Shown here piece by piece: positions 1-7,538 of a DNA stretch of 35,267 nucleotides. A program made the position numbers and the translations under genes. Source of the stretch: Clostridium sp. (lineage in GTDB: Bacteria > Bacillota > Dethiobacteria > Dethiobacterales > Dethiobacteraceae); NCBI GenBank assembly GCA_018335695.1, contig JAGXRV010000091.1:1-35267 (forward strand), in the 5' to 3' direction. A model generated the notes under the pieces. The model saw nothing but the letters and a program-made list of their open reading frames with translations, had not been told where the DNA came from and did not search any database. Numbering within the stretch: position 1 is the first letter of the stretch; the number at the start of each line of letters is the position of its first letter.

Positions 1-86
1 TCCCACTCGTCCACGCGACCACCCCGCCCTTGCGGGCACCCCTCCAGGGGAGGGGAATTTTGTAGCGGGAAATTATATTGTTTCCG
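1..86. repeat. Dispersed repeat family A, copy 1 (truncated by window edge)
   Basis: A GC-rich stretch containing the block ccttgcgggcacccctccag recurs almost unchanged at 8431-8513 and 32626-32690, with an inverted relative at 32521-32568. Each of the three direct copies runs into a T-rich stretch and then ggaaatta. At 8415 the same element is preceded by a 20-bp hairpin ending in TCCC, and this window begins exactly at that TCCC, so the copy is probably cut by the window edge. No coding function is seen. Confidence 0.85.
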
Positions 87-173
87 GCGTAATGGGGGTG
101 CCGCAGGACGACTCCTTTTCGGGCGGGTTTCAGTGAGAATAGGTGTATGTTAGAGACTTGGAACCTCAATCTG

Positions 174-212
174 CCCTCACCCTGACCCTCTCCCAGTGGG
201 AGAGGGTTTTTA
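174..212 (+). repeat. Dispersed repeat family B with terminator-like hairpin, copy 1
   Basis: A CCCTCACCCT lead is followed by a perfect 10-bp stem (185-194 with 198-207, 3-nt loop) and five T residues. The same motif recurs at 8514-8575, 23266-23301 and 23339-23375. Structurally it resembles an intrinsic terminator, but as a repeated element its origin is more likely mobile. What it would terminate lies off the left edge. Confidence 0.7.
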
Positions 213-269
213 TGAGCGTATAGAATTTAGAACCCGGTTCAGAATAATGTGAATGGAGGGATGAGAGAG

Positions 270-725
270 ATGAACGACAGGTTTGCAAACGGCTTCATTG
301 CCGGGACGGTAGCAGGTGTGACTATGTGTATCATAAATTACATTTCCAAACAAATTGGGATTGTTGATTTATTATATTTAGATTGGGCGGCAGTATTGCT
401 ATACGGTCATCAACATGAAACTGTTCCTCAGGCTCTGGTCGGACAAGCAGGCAAGCTGTTTTTCGCCGGTCTTTTAGGGAGTTTGTTTGCTTTCTGGCTG
501 ATTCTCGTAACCGACAAATATCTTTTCTTTAAGGGGATCGTTTTTGGCATCGCGGTGTGGTTTGGAGTTCATGCTGCGGCAACAATATTTAAACTCTCAC
601 CCATGATTCCCATCAATTCGGACACAGTTTTTGTTTATAAAGTTGAAGCCGTTATCTTTGGAGTCGTTCTGGCTGAATCAATGCGCAGGTTATCCCTGAG
701 GCAGGAAAATGTCGAAGGCAACTAG
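270..725 (+). CDS. Small integral membrane protein, family unknown
   Basis: About 151 residues with roughly four hydrophobic segments (near the N-terminus, then around residues 65-80, 90-110 and 125-140), so an inner-membrane protein. I do not recognise the family. The ATG at 270 is chosen over the GTG at 249 and the ATG at 261 because GGAGGG at 255-260 sits 9 nt upstream of it. The protein shares its layout (DRF near the N-terminus, GxxAG, a K-G-hydrophobic-FG segment before the third helix, a C-terminal FGxxxA helix) with the product of the gene at 722-1276 on the opposite strand, suggesting a diverged paralogue. The two genes are convergent and overlap by 4 bp. Function unknown. Confidence 0.75.
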   Translation: MNDRFANGFIAGTVAGVTMCIINYISKQIGIVDLLYLDWAAVLLYGHQHETVPQALVGQAGKLFFAGLLGSLFAFWLILVTDKYLFFKGIVFGIAVWFGVHAAATIFKLSPMIPINSDTVFVYKVEAVIFGVVLAESMRRLSLRQENVEGN

Positions 726-1276
726 CCGTTTTTTGCGTGCGTCTCATTCAATGTTTTTTCGGCTGAGAAGTCGTTTGCCTGAGATGATCGGATAGGCGCG
801 GTTAATGTGAGTTGCTTTTTTTTCGGAAAAAGAGCCGGATCGCCCAGAGTGGTTGCTGTTATTGCGGCAGTAGCGCCGAAGACTGCGTGGCCTACCATTT
901 CGCAAAGGACTGTTTTTGGGGACAGAGGTCCAACCAGTGTGCCTCCCAAAGTAGAAAGAACGCCGTAAAAGCTGACCCATGTAGCCTCGCCGAATGCTAA
1001 GCCTTTTAAAAGCGCTTTATCTTTGCCGGTGGAGGTTAGCATGTACACCGTGCCTACACCAAGCATAGCAGCCACCACATTATCGGCAGCAATTCCCACG
1101 ATTTTGCCAGAGGGGCTGTACGCCTGGTGCGAAGGAAGGAGCATCCCCGCCGATTTTTCCTGGCCAGTTATTTCTGCCCAGTTCTTTTTCTTTGCGAGTG
1201 ACATCAAGGACATTTTAACCACGTTACCCGCTAATCCGCAGACAATACCCAAAGTGAATCTGTCTCTTATTTTCAT
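722..1276 (-). CDS. Membrane protein, diverged paralogue of the gene at 270-725
   Basis: 184 residues. It begins MKIRDRFTLGIVCGLAGN, which parallels the neighbour's NDRFANGFIAGTVAG. Hydrophobic segments lie near residues 8-28, 58-80, 90-115 and 125-145, followed by a hydrophilic tail of about 35 residues that the neighbour lacks. A central loop rich in S, P and G replaces part of the neighbour's loop. The gene lies downstream of the radical SAM gene on the same strand (103 bp gap), so co-transcription is possible but not shown. Upstream of its start is an inverted repeat at 1301-1340. No motif suggests an enzyme; a membrane role is all that can be supported. Confidence 0.7.
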   Translation of the reverse strand: MKIRDRFTLGIVCGLAGNVVKMSLMSLAKKKNWAEITGQEKSAGMLLPSHQAYSPSGKIVGIAADNVVAAMLGVGTVYMLTSTGKDKALLKGLAFGEATWVSFYGVLSTLGGTLVGPLSPKTVLCEMVGHAVFGATAAITATTLGDPALFPKKKQLTLTAPIRSSQANDFSAEKTLNETHAKNG

Positions 1277-1300
1277 AGAAAAATCCCCTTAGTTTTGACG

Positions 1301-1340
1301 TTAAATCACTATTTTTAGTGTGCCCGGGAGTAGTGATTAA
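1301..1340. promoter_or_regulatory. Inverted repeat upstream of the minus-strand membrane gene
   Basis: TTAAATCACTA (1301-1311) faces TAGTGATTAA (1331-1340), and a nested CACTA/TAGTG pair makes a small hairpin at 1307-1320. The CACTA half-site therefore appears three times in 40 bp. It lies 25-64 bp upstream of the ATG at 1276, where an operator would sit. A regulatory role is inferred from position only. Confidence 0.35.
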
Positions 1341-1379
1341 AAACATAGTTTTAATTTATTTTTTACAGCGACTCAAAGC

Positions 1380-2249
1380 TCAAAGTCCCCGTAAATATTC
1401 ATTTTTGAGCAGCCTTGAGTCACCTAATGCCTGCTCAATCTCCGCGAGTAACCGTCCTTTGTCAACAGGCAGTAAGCCGCCGCTCGCAAAATAGTTGGAG
1501 GCATGATTAGAACGAAAGAGACAATGTTTAACTTCCAGGTTGGTTAGCATCATTTTCAGCTCGAGCAGCACCTCACGTGGCGAGAGCAGTAAAAATTCAC
1601 CGCCGGCAATTTTGGCTGCGAGCGGCGTGCTCTTTTCTACCATTAGCGTCAGTGCTGCTAGGTACTCCGGGTCGATTCGGGAAACGACCTCGGCTGTGTG
1701 CAGAGCGTGTTTGCCTGAGAGCTCTTTGCCGCCAAGCCCGAGAATTACAGTTAAAGAAAGCTCTATCCCGGCTGACCGCATTTTGCTTGCTGCTTCAATC
1801 ATTTCCTGGGGAGTAACCCCTTTCTTGACTGTTTGAAGCACTTCGGCATCTCCGCTTTCCAGGCCAAAATAAGCCAGTTTTATGCCGGCTTGACGAATGG
1901 CAACCAGTTCCTGTTCTGTTTTGGCTAAAATATTTTTCGGGCCGGCATAGATGGAGATGCGCTCCGCTTCCGGAAATGAATCAGTCAGCTTATTTAGGAT
2001 GGCAAGCAATGCTTCCGTTTCCATAGAGAGCGCATCACCATCAGCCAGAAAAATCCGCCGCACATTGCCGAAATTGGCTCTTGCCCAATAGATATCCTCA
2101 TAAACTTCCTTTAGGCTGCGAACGCGAAATTGTTTTTTGCTATACATAGAGCAAAAGGTACAGGCATTGTGTGAACAACCAATAGTAGCTTGCAGAATCA
2201 GGCTTTGTGCCTCGCTTGGCGGCCTGTATAGGGGAGTTTCGTAATTCAT
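1380..2249 (-). CDS. Radical SAM protein
   Basis: 289 residues from the ATG at 2249, which has AGGAG 9 nt upstream; a TTG two codons earlier is too close to that site. The cluster motif is GCSHNACTFCSMY near residue 25, giving C-x4-C-x2-C rather than the textbook C-x3-C-x2-C. This spacing occurs in a set of COG1032-like radical SAM proteins with GCSHNxCTFC. Later segments fit the TIM-barrel core: FLADGDAL for strand 2, YFGLESGD for the SAM-binding strand 4 region, and an LTVILGLGG segment for strand 5. It should bind a [4Fe-4S] cluster and SAM in the cytoplasm. The substrate is unknown and no neighbouring partner suggests one. Confidence 0.85.
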   Translation of the reverse strand: MNYETPLYRPPSEAQSLILQATIGCSHNACTFCSMYSKKQFRVRSLKEVYEDIYWARANFGNVRRIFLADGDALSMETEALLAILNKLTDSFPEAERISIYAGPKNILAKTEQELVAIRQAGIKLAYFGLESGDAEVLQTVKKGVTPQEMIEAASKMRSAGIELSLTVILGLGGKELSGKHALHTAEVVSRIDPEYLAALTLMVEKSTPLAAKIAGGEFLLLSPREVLLELKMMLTNLEVKHCLFRSNHASNYFASGGLLPVDKGRLLAEIEQALGDSRLLKNEYLRGL

Positions 2250-2363
2250 TCTCAATCACTCCTTACAGTTTATCGGAAGGGGAAGCTTGTAGCTTAGTGA
2301 CGCCTATGGTATAGTTTTAGAAAAGCTTTCGTGTCAGTAATAAAGTTAGGGGAGGCGGCTGTT

Positions 2364-3038
2364 GTGGGGATAGAGCTTGCATTGTTATTTCTGATTTTTG
2401 TGCTTATCTTTCTGATTATAGAAATAGCCACAGTTATGTTTAAGTTGACTGGCTTGGATCGTGATACGACTCAATTTCAAGCCGTTTCCATCATTTCAGC
2501 AAATGGTTATACCACAGTAGAATCAGAATTAATTGCCAGGCATCCGGTCAGGCGGAAAATCGCTATGGGTCTGATGATCAGCGGGCCTATAGCGCTCGCT
2601 TTCGTTATTTCAATCATTGTCAGTATCCTAAATGCCGGACTGGGAGGAATTAAAGATATTCTCTTGTTTGGCGTCATTCTCCTTTTGCTTTTCTTCTTTT
2701 TGCGTAATCCCAGATTTATTACCTTCTTCGAAGGGTATTTGGAAAAAAATTTAGAGAAAAGCTCAGACTTTTGTCAGTTAAGTGAAGAGGCTTTATTTAA
2801 CTATGATGAATATACTGTTTCCGAAGTTGTGCTGACTAGTCAGCATGCGCCGCTGGCAAACCGCACATTAAAAGAAACTCGACTGCACGACTGTGGCGTA
2901 ATTGTTTTATCTATTACACGCAATGGCAATGTCACTCATACGCCGCGTGGCGATGATATTCTGTTGCCGGGAGATACTTTACTCCTCTATGGTCGCGCAA
3001 CGCAGATAAAAATGTATACCGAACCAGCAGTCGGTTGA
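2364..3038 (+). CDS. Membrane protein with C-terminal TrkA-C (RCK-C-like) domain
   Basis: About 224 residues from the GTG at 2364, preceded by GGGGAGG with an 8-nt gap; a GTG at 2331 lacks such a site. An N-terminal hydrophobic helix (residues 1-25), a soluble stretch with SANGYTT, and two more helices (about residues 65-115) come first. A C-terminal domain of about 75 residues follows, with the TrkA-C pattern: an alternative-substrate-like beta segment, LHDCGVIVLSITRNG, then GDDILLPGDTLLLYG. TrkA-C/RCK-C domains are ligand-sensing modules of K+ and other transporters, and some bind c-di-AMP. There is no pore or Rossmann domain, so this is a sensor or accessory protein at most. Specific role unknown. 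Confidence 0.75.
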   Translation: MGIELALLFLIFVLIFLIIEIATVMFKLTGLDRDTTQFQAVSIISANGYTTVESELIARHPVRRKIAMGLMISGPIALAFVISIIVSILNAGLGGIKDILLFGVILLLLFFFLRNPRFITFFEGYLEKNLEKSSDFCQLSEEALFNYDEYTVSEVVLTSQHAPLANRTLKETRLHDCGVIVLSITRNGNVTHTPRGDDILLPGDTLLLYGRATQIKMYTEPAVG

Positions 3039-3111
3039 AGCCAAGACAAAAACTGCTTGACAATCTTTTGTGAATTTATGCACAGTCGGTTCGCAAATCA
3101 GAAAAATGCAC

Positions 3112-3140
3112 TTGAAATTTGTCTCTTTTTGCTTTATTAT
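3112..3140 (+). promoter_or_regulatory. Sigma-A-type promoter for the carboxylase genes
   Basis: TTGAAA at 3112-3117 and TATTAT at 3135-3140 are separated by 17 bp. Transcription would start near 3147, giving a leader of about 225 nt before the biotin carboxylase start at 3373, with a terminator-like hairpin inside it. Confidence 0.6.
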
Positions 3141-3146
3141 TTTAAT

Positions 3147-3372
3147 TAGTGGAAATTTTCAAGAGAGTAGTTACGGAGGGCATTTAGCAGGTAGTGATAT
3201 CGGTTACATGCAGTCCGGTGTATGTGTTCGCTACATATATGCCGGACTTTTTACTAGCTATCTTTCTCCCTATTTTTCGGAAATGCCGGCACCGGTTTAT
3301 TTTTCAAAAAGTGTGCTTAATGAAGACCGGAATGCTTATTTTTCTTGCCGGCAAAACAGAGGAAGAGGTGTC
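3147..3372 (+). promoter_or_regulatory. Structured 5' leader of the carboxylase genes, possible attenuator
   Basis: No gene is supported here, although a reading frame continues upstream from the carboxylase to 3070; that ~100-residue extension lacks family similarity. A hairpin at 3213-3247 (GTCCGG with CCGGAC plus an inner stem) is followed by five T residues, as in an intrinsic terminator. Upstream, ACATGC (3206-3211) can pair with GTATGT (3220-3225), a segment needed for the terminator's inner stem, so a competing fold exists. I matched no known riboswitch or T-box motif. The hairpin may alternatively just terminate the upstream gene. Confidence 0.4.
3213..3252 (+). terminator. Intrinsic terminator-like hairpin in the carboxylase leader
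   Basis: The outer stem is 3213-3218 with 3242-3247, the inner stem is 3219-3226 with 3232-3239, and the T run is 3248-3252. It sits downstream of the promoter at 3112-3140 and upstream of the start at 3373. Confidence 0.55.
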
Positions 3373-4836
3373 GTGTCTGTGCCAAAAAAGATAAACAAAG
3401 TTTTAGTCGCTAATCGGGGTGTGCCGGCGGTACGAGTTATGCATACCTGTATTGACCGTAAGATCCAGACTACCGCTGTTTACAGCACTCCCGATCGCTT
3501 GGCTCATCATGTGGCTGTGGCTGATTCTGCGGTGCATATCGGTGATGCACCGCCCGGTGAGTCTTATTTGAATATGGATAAAATTATTGAAGCTGCATTG
3601 AAAAGCAGAGCTGATGCTGTTCACCCCGGTTGGGGTTTTTTGGCTGAAAATGATGAGTTTGCTAAGCGTGTGCTTGATGCCGGGCTGACTTGGATTGGAC
3701 CTGAGCCTGGTGTAATCAGGGATATGGGTGATAAAATCAAAGCGAAGGAAATCGTGGAAAAAGTTAATGTGCCGACTATTCCTGGGATTAGCATGGTTAA
3801 TACCGAAGAAGATATTATCCGTTGGCTTAAGGAAAAAGATGTTGCCTATCCGATAATTATCAAGGCGGCAGCCGGAGGCGGCGGAAAAGGGATGGTCAAA
3901 GTCGAGTCTGAAGCTGAGCTGACCAGGGCGCTGGCTCAAGTGCGTTCAGAGGCTCAAAAATCGTTTGGCAATAATAAAGTGCTGGTGGAAAAATATATTG
4001 AACGTGGGCGCCATATTGAAGTGCAGATTGTAGCTGACAAGTTTGGCAATGTGGTTCATCTTTATGAGCGAGAATGTACTCTGCAGCGGCGCAATCAGAA
4101 AATTATTGAGGAGGCGCCGTCGCCTTCACTCAGCGAAGATTTAAGGCAAGAAATCTGCGGTAAGGCAGTGGCGCTGATGAAGCAAATCGGCTACTCAACT
4201 GCGGGAACGGTAGAGTTTCTCTTTGATTCTGCGACGCAAAAGTATTATTTTTTGGAAGTAAATACTCGTTTGCAGGTTGAACATGGGATTACTGAACTGA
4301 TTACAGGTCTTGATATTGTCGGGATTATGCTGGATGTGTCGATGGGCAAGAAGCTGCCCTTTGTGCAAAATGATATTAGGCCTAACCGTTGGGCAATGGA
4401 AGCGAGGCTAAATGCAGAAGATCCCCGCACCTTCAGCCCCTCATTTGGGAGAATAAGCCGACTGCATGAACCGCACGGTCCCGGGGTCCGAATTTCTTCC
4501 GGTGTTTATGAAGGAGCGGATATTCCATCTTATTATGACTCGCTTATTATGTTAGTGATGTCAGCCGGCGCAGATCGGGCAGATGCGATCCGCGTTATGG
4601 ATCGGTCACTGAGTCGCAACTTGAGGGTCGAAGGGGTTAAGACTTTAGCTCCGCTGCTTTTAAGTATAATCCGGCATCCGTCCTTTATAGCGGGCGAATT
4701 CTCTACCCGATTTATTGAGGAAAATATGCGGGATTTGGTAGCAACCTTTGTTGAGGCAGACCATGAAGATGAAGCGCTAAAAGTGGCCCGATTTGTGGCG
4801 GAGATATCCGCCCTCGGTCCGCAAGCTTGGATGTGA
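3373..4836 (+). CDS. Biotin carboxylase subunit of a pyruvate-carboxylase-like enzyme
   Basis: 487 residues from the GTG at 3373 (GGAAGAGG just upstream); family similarity starts at once with NKVLVANRG. Biotin carboxylases use ATP and bicarbonate to carboxylate biotin on a carrier domain. ATP-grasp features are present: AAAGGGGKGMV (glycine-rich loop), HIEVQ, ERECTLQRRNQKIIEEAPS, and EVNTRLQVEH with its catalytic Arg. The C-terminal domain has PSYYDSLI. Unusual positions: the normally conserved ANRGEIA reads ANRGVPA, RRHQK reads RRNQK, and HPGYGFL reads HPGWGFL. The partner gene starts 10 bp downstream, so the two subunits are co-expressed. ATP-grasp chemistry looks intact; the final acceptor substrate is uncertain. 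Confidence 0.88.
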   Translation: MSVPKKINKVLVANRGVPAVRVMHTCIDRKIQTTAVYSTPDRLAHHVAVADSAVHIGDAPPGESYLNMDKIIEAALKSRADAVHPGWGFLAENDEFAKRVLDAGLTWIGPEPGVIRDMGDKIKAKEIVEKVNVPTIPGISMVNTEEDIIRWLKEKDVAYPIIIKAAAGGGGKGMVKVESEAELTRALAQVRSEAQKSFGNNKVLVEKYIERGRHIEVQIVADKFGNVVHLYERECTLQRRNQKIIEEAPSPSLSEDLRQEICGKAVALMKQIGYSTAGTVEFLFDSATQKYYFLEVNTRLQVEHGITELITGLDIVGIMLDVSMGKKLPFVQNDIRPNRWAMEARLNAEDPRTFSPSFGRISRLHEPHGPGVRISSGVYEGADIPSYYDSLIMLVMSAGADRADAIRVMDRSLSRNLRVEGVKTLAPLLLSIIRHPSFIAGEFSTRFIEENMRDLVATFVEADHEDEALKVARFVAEISALGPQAWM

Positions 4837-4846
4837 GGAAAAAATT

Positions 4847-6862
4847 ATGACACAAAATATTTTTGTTAAGCCTGGCATGGCGCCGCGGGAAATAGTAAAA
4901 GCTGTTCGTGAACTGCCGGGAGTATGCCTTACATCTACCGGGATGCGTGATGCCGGCCAATCTGATTTTAAAAATCGTCTGCGTCATCACGATTTAGCCG
5001 CACTTGCTCCTCTTTACAACGAGATGGGCCTGTTTAGTGCGGAGTGTCATGGAGGAGCCCGCTGGCATGTTGGCATAATGAGTCGGAGGGAGAGTCCCTT
5101 TGTTGAGCTTCGCAGTCTGCGGGAGAAAATGCCCAATGTGCTATTGCAAACGTTGGTACGTGAAGCAAGTCTCTGGGGTTACAGACCATATCCACGCAAT
5201 GTTATTGAATACGTGGTTTCTGCTGTTGATATTGATGTCTGGCGTTGTTTTTCTTTCTTAAACGATATTCGCAATATGCGTGTGGTGGCAGATGTAATTA
5301 TGAGGCGCGGCAGATTGTTTGCGCCTACGCTTTCTTTTACTCAAGCTGTTTGGGCATCAGATGAATATTATCTCAAGCTGGTACGGGAAATTGTTGCTCT
5401 CTGTGGTGGAACTGAAGAAATTATTATGGTGATTAAGGATATGGCTGGTGTGGGCAGTCCCAAGCGTATAGCCAGCTTGGTTGACAGTATCAAATCAGCA
5501 TATCCGGAGCTGGTAGTTCAATATCATCGGCATACTACAGACGGTTTAGCTATGCCTGCTTTGTTAGCGGCTGTTCGTTCCGGAGCCCAGATTGTTGATG
5601 TGGAGGAGGATTCTCTGACTCGTTTTTATGGCCAGCCTCCAATTCTTAGTGTGCAGGCCTATTTAGAAGAATCAGGTATTCCTGTGCATCTTAATCGTGC
5701 TGTGGCGGAAGAGGCCGTACAAAAAGTGAGGGAATGGATAAGTCAGTATGAATGGGCGGAATCACCGTTTAAAGGCTTCGATCATGGTGTGCTTGCTCAC
5801 AGAATGCCTGGGGGAGCGTTTCCCAGTTCTTTTGAGCAGGCTCAGCAGGGCGGGTTTTTACACTTAATGCCTGCTATTCTTACTGTGATGTCATATTATA
5901 ACCAGATTATCCATTATTTTGATGTAACTCCCGGTTCCCAGATTACCTGGACTACCTGTAGCGGGATGGTCAATAAATACGCTAAGGAAAGGGGTGAAGT
6001 GGGCGTACGGCATCTGATTGCCCTGCTCAAAAAATTTGTTGAAAAAGAACAAAATTTCTCAGCTTTGGAGCAAGAGGAACAGAAAGAGTTGTTGCGACTT
6101 TTTGCTAATGCGCCGGGGGATTTTAAAAATTTGCTCCTTGGTCGTTATGGCAAGCTTCCCATCGGCTGGCCTGCGGAATGGGTTTATAAAAGTGCTTTTG
6201 GCTCTGAGTATGCCCAAGCGCTGCAAAATAGAGAAGACGCGTCTCCGTTAGACTCGCTTGAGGATGAAGACTTGACTGTAGCAAGAAGTGCATTAGGTGC
6301 TGAGATCGGCCGACATCCTTCTGAGGAAGAGTTTATTCTCTACTTGATGCACCCGAAAGATACCGTGGAATATATCGAATTTAAAGAACGTTTTGGTGAG
6401 GCGCCCTATGTATTGCCTACTAAGGTTTGGCGCGAAGGGCTGAAAAAGCCGGGCGATAAAGTTGAATTTGAAATTGACGGCAAGCCTTTTTGCATTGAGC
6501 TGGTTTCTATTGGCGGCGAACATGAGGGATTGGTTCATGTTGTCATGCGTGTAAATAATAAAACTCGCGTATATACCGTCACGACGCCAAGGGTAAAAAA
6601 GACAGAGATAAGGATGGCAAAGGGAGAAAAAGATGTTCCCTCGCCGATTAACGGTACCGTTTGGCGCTTAGGCAATCAAAAGCGTGGTCAGTTAAAAGTG
6701 GGCGATATTGTCAGCAAAGGCGAAGAAATTGCCAATATCGAGGCGATGAAGATGGAAACAACTGTCATCGCGCCCTATGACGCACAGATCAGTGAAATTG
6801 TTTTTAAACTGAATGATATTGTTCAGGAAGGTCAGATTTTATTTGTCTTAGAAAAGTCTTAA
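4847..6862 (+). CDS. Carboxyltransferase plus biotin carrier subunit, divergent PycB/OadA type
   Basis: 671 residues. Domains in order: HMGL-like TIM-barrel carboxyltransferase (about 25-290), conserved PYC/OADA region (about 300-520), linker, and biotinyl domain (about 595-671) with EAMKMET, biotin on Lys635. The metal site appears kept: Asp35 (GMRDAGQS), Lys197 (IKDMAG) and His227/His229 (YHRH). Arg105 and Gln38, pyruvate-contact positions in pyruvate carboxylase, are also kept. However, RDAHQ is RDAGQ, GGATFD is GGARWH, and the position of the essential Thr of the TSQP motif (Thr882 in Rhizobium etli PC) aligns with Tyr261 in RFYGQP. The alignment is by eye. It may act on another 2-oxo acid or as a decarboxylase. 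ATG at 4847 has GGAAAAA upstream. Confidence 0.82.
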   Translation: MTQNIFVKPGMAPREIVKAVRELPGVCLTSTGMRDAGQSDFKNRLRHHDLAALAPLYNEMGLFSAECHGGARWHVGIMSRRESPFVELRSLREKMPNVLLQTLVREASLWGYRPYPRNVIEYVVSAVDIDVWRCFSFLNDIRNMRVVADVIMRRGRLFAPTLSFTQAVWASDEYYLKLVREIVALCGGTEEIIMVIKDMAGVGSPKRIASLVDSIKSAYPELVVQYHRHTTDGLAMPALLAAVRSGAQIVDVEEDSLTRFYGQPPILSVQAYLEESGIPVHLNRAVAEEAVQKVREWISQYEWAESPFKGFDHGVLAHRMPGGAFPSSFEQAQQGGFLHLMPAILTVMSYYNQIIHYFDVTPGSQITWTTCSGMVNKYAKERGEVGVRHLIALLKKFVEKEQNFSALEQEEQKELLRLFANAPGDFKNLLLGRYGKLPIGWPAEWVYKSAFGSEYAQALQNREDASPLDSLEDEDLTVARSALGAEIGRHPSEEEFILYLMHPKDTVEYIEFKERFGEAPYVLPTKVWREGLKKPGDKVEFEIDGKPFCIELVSIGGEHEGLVHVVMRVNNKTRVYTVTTPRVKKTEIRMAKGEKDVPSPINGTVWRLGNQKRGQLKVGDIVSKGEEIANIEAMKMETTVIAPYDAQISEIVFKLNDIVQEGQILFVLEKS

Positions 6863-6902
6863 GACTGAAACTTACTTTCGCAAGACAATAACGCAAAACA
6901 AT

Positions 6903-6938
6903 AAAAAACCTGTCGACACTGACAGGTTTACTTTTTTT
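6903..6938. terminator. Bidirectional intrinsic terminator
   Basis: The stem AACCTGTC/GACAGGTT (around 6908-6928) has a T-rich tract on the plus side (6932-6938) and, read on the minus strand, a run of six T residues. It ends the carboxylase operon on the plus strand and the tRNA-Val transcript on the minus strand. Confidence 0.85.
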
Positions 6939-6939
6939 A

Positions 6940-7014
6940 TGGTGGGTCGTAGTGGATTTGAACCACTGGCCCCTACCGTGTCAAGGTAGTGCTCTCCCCC
7001 TGAGCTAACGACCC
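6940..7014 (-). tRNA. tRNA-Val, anticodon GAC
   Basis: On the minus strand a full cloverleaf forms: acceptor GGGTCGT/ACGACCC, D stem GCTC/GAGC, anticodon stem CTACC/GGTAG with loop TTGACAC (anticodon GAC, reading GUC and GUU), and T stem AGTGG/CCACT with loop TTCAAAT. The 3' CCA is encoded (6940-6942 on the plus strand). It is a single tRNA, with the bidirectional terminator just downstream. Confidence 0.97.
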
Positions 7015-7145
7015 GTTTATTTTTGAGCGCATAATAACTGTAACAGAAAAATGGGAAAATAGCAAGATTCTAATCTTGTGTAATATTGAATAATCGTGGA
7101 TGTTTAGTTGATAGAGTAAATACTATAGAAAAATTTTTTTGTGAG

Positions 7146-7151
7146 TATAAT
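7146..7151 (+). promoter_or_regulatory. -10-like element upstream of the DUF1540 gene
   Basis: A perfect TATAAT lies 55 bp upstream of the start at 7207. No good -35 hexamer is visible at the usual distance, so this is only a partial promoter call; an alternative sigma factor is possible. Confidence 0.3.
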
Positions 7152-7206
7152 CTATGCGAAAGCAGTAAAGTATAACTTCAGTATTTAATTTTAAGGAGGG
7201 TAATAG

Positions 7207-7377
7207 ATGCGTGTTTCAAAAGAAACCAGTCCGATTACAAGGGTAAAGTGTATTGTGAACACATGTGAGTATTGGGATAAAGGAGAACATTGCCTGGCTT
7301 CTTCCATCGAGATCCAGCCTCAGGATGCTTCAGATACGGAAGAGACAGATTGCGCGACATTTAGGCCTAAGCATTAA
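7207..7377 (+). CDS. Small DUF1540-type cysteine-rich protein
   Basis: 56 residues, beginning MRVSKETSPITRVKCIVNTC. The cysteines form C-x4-C followed by EYWDKGEHCLA, an IEIQPQDASD stretch and ETDCATF. This is the DUF1540 pattern, in which four Cys residues probably bind a metal. The family is common in Clostridia and Bacilli and its function is not established. A strong AAGGAGGG lies about 7 nt before the ATG. It is a single-gene unit: a -10-like box lies upstream and a clear terminator follows directly. Confidence 0.85.
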   Translation: MRVSKETSPITRVKCIVNTCEYWDKGEHCLASSIEIQPQDASDTEETDCATFRPKH

Positions 7378-7378
7378 A

Positions 7379-7409
7379 GGAAAGACGTGCGGCGCACGTC
7401 TTTCTTTTA
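7379..7409 (+). terminator. Intrinsic terminator of the DUF1540 gene
   Basis: AAAGACGTGC (7381-7390) pairs perfectly with GCACGTCTTT (7394-7403) around a 3-nt loop, followed by CTTTTAT. Confidence 0.9.
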
Positions 7410-7508
7410 TGGGTCTATTTGATTAGGCGGCGGATAGGTAAAAGAGATCGGCAAATCTGTTTAGCGCGAAGCATAAGAGTGTCAAAAGTATACAATTTTT
7501 TTCTCAAT

Positions 7509-7516
7509 CATATAAT
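7509..7516 (+). promoter_or_regulatory. Possible sigma-E-like -10 element for ytxC
   Basis: CATATAAT, 23 bp before the ytxC start, resembles the sporulation sigma-E -10 consensus, and GTATACA about 13 bp upstream could be its -35. It also contains TATAAT for sigma-A but lacks a matching TTGACA. A sporulation promoter would fit the gene; this is inference. Confidence 0.3.
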
Positions 7517-7538
7517 ACTAGGGAAGGAGGAGATGCCA

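Noticed and set aside
3070..3372. Roughly 100-residue N-terminal extension of the biotin carboxylase
   Set aside because: It has no similarity to the family, contains the terminator hairpin and a promoter, and the conserved protein starts at the GTG at 3373 behind a ribosome binding site.
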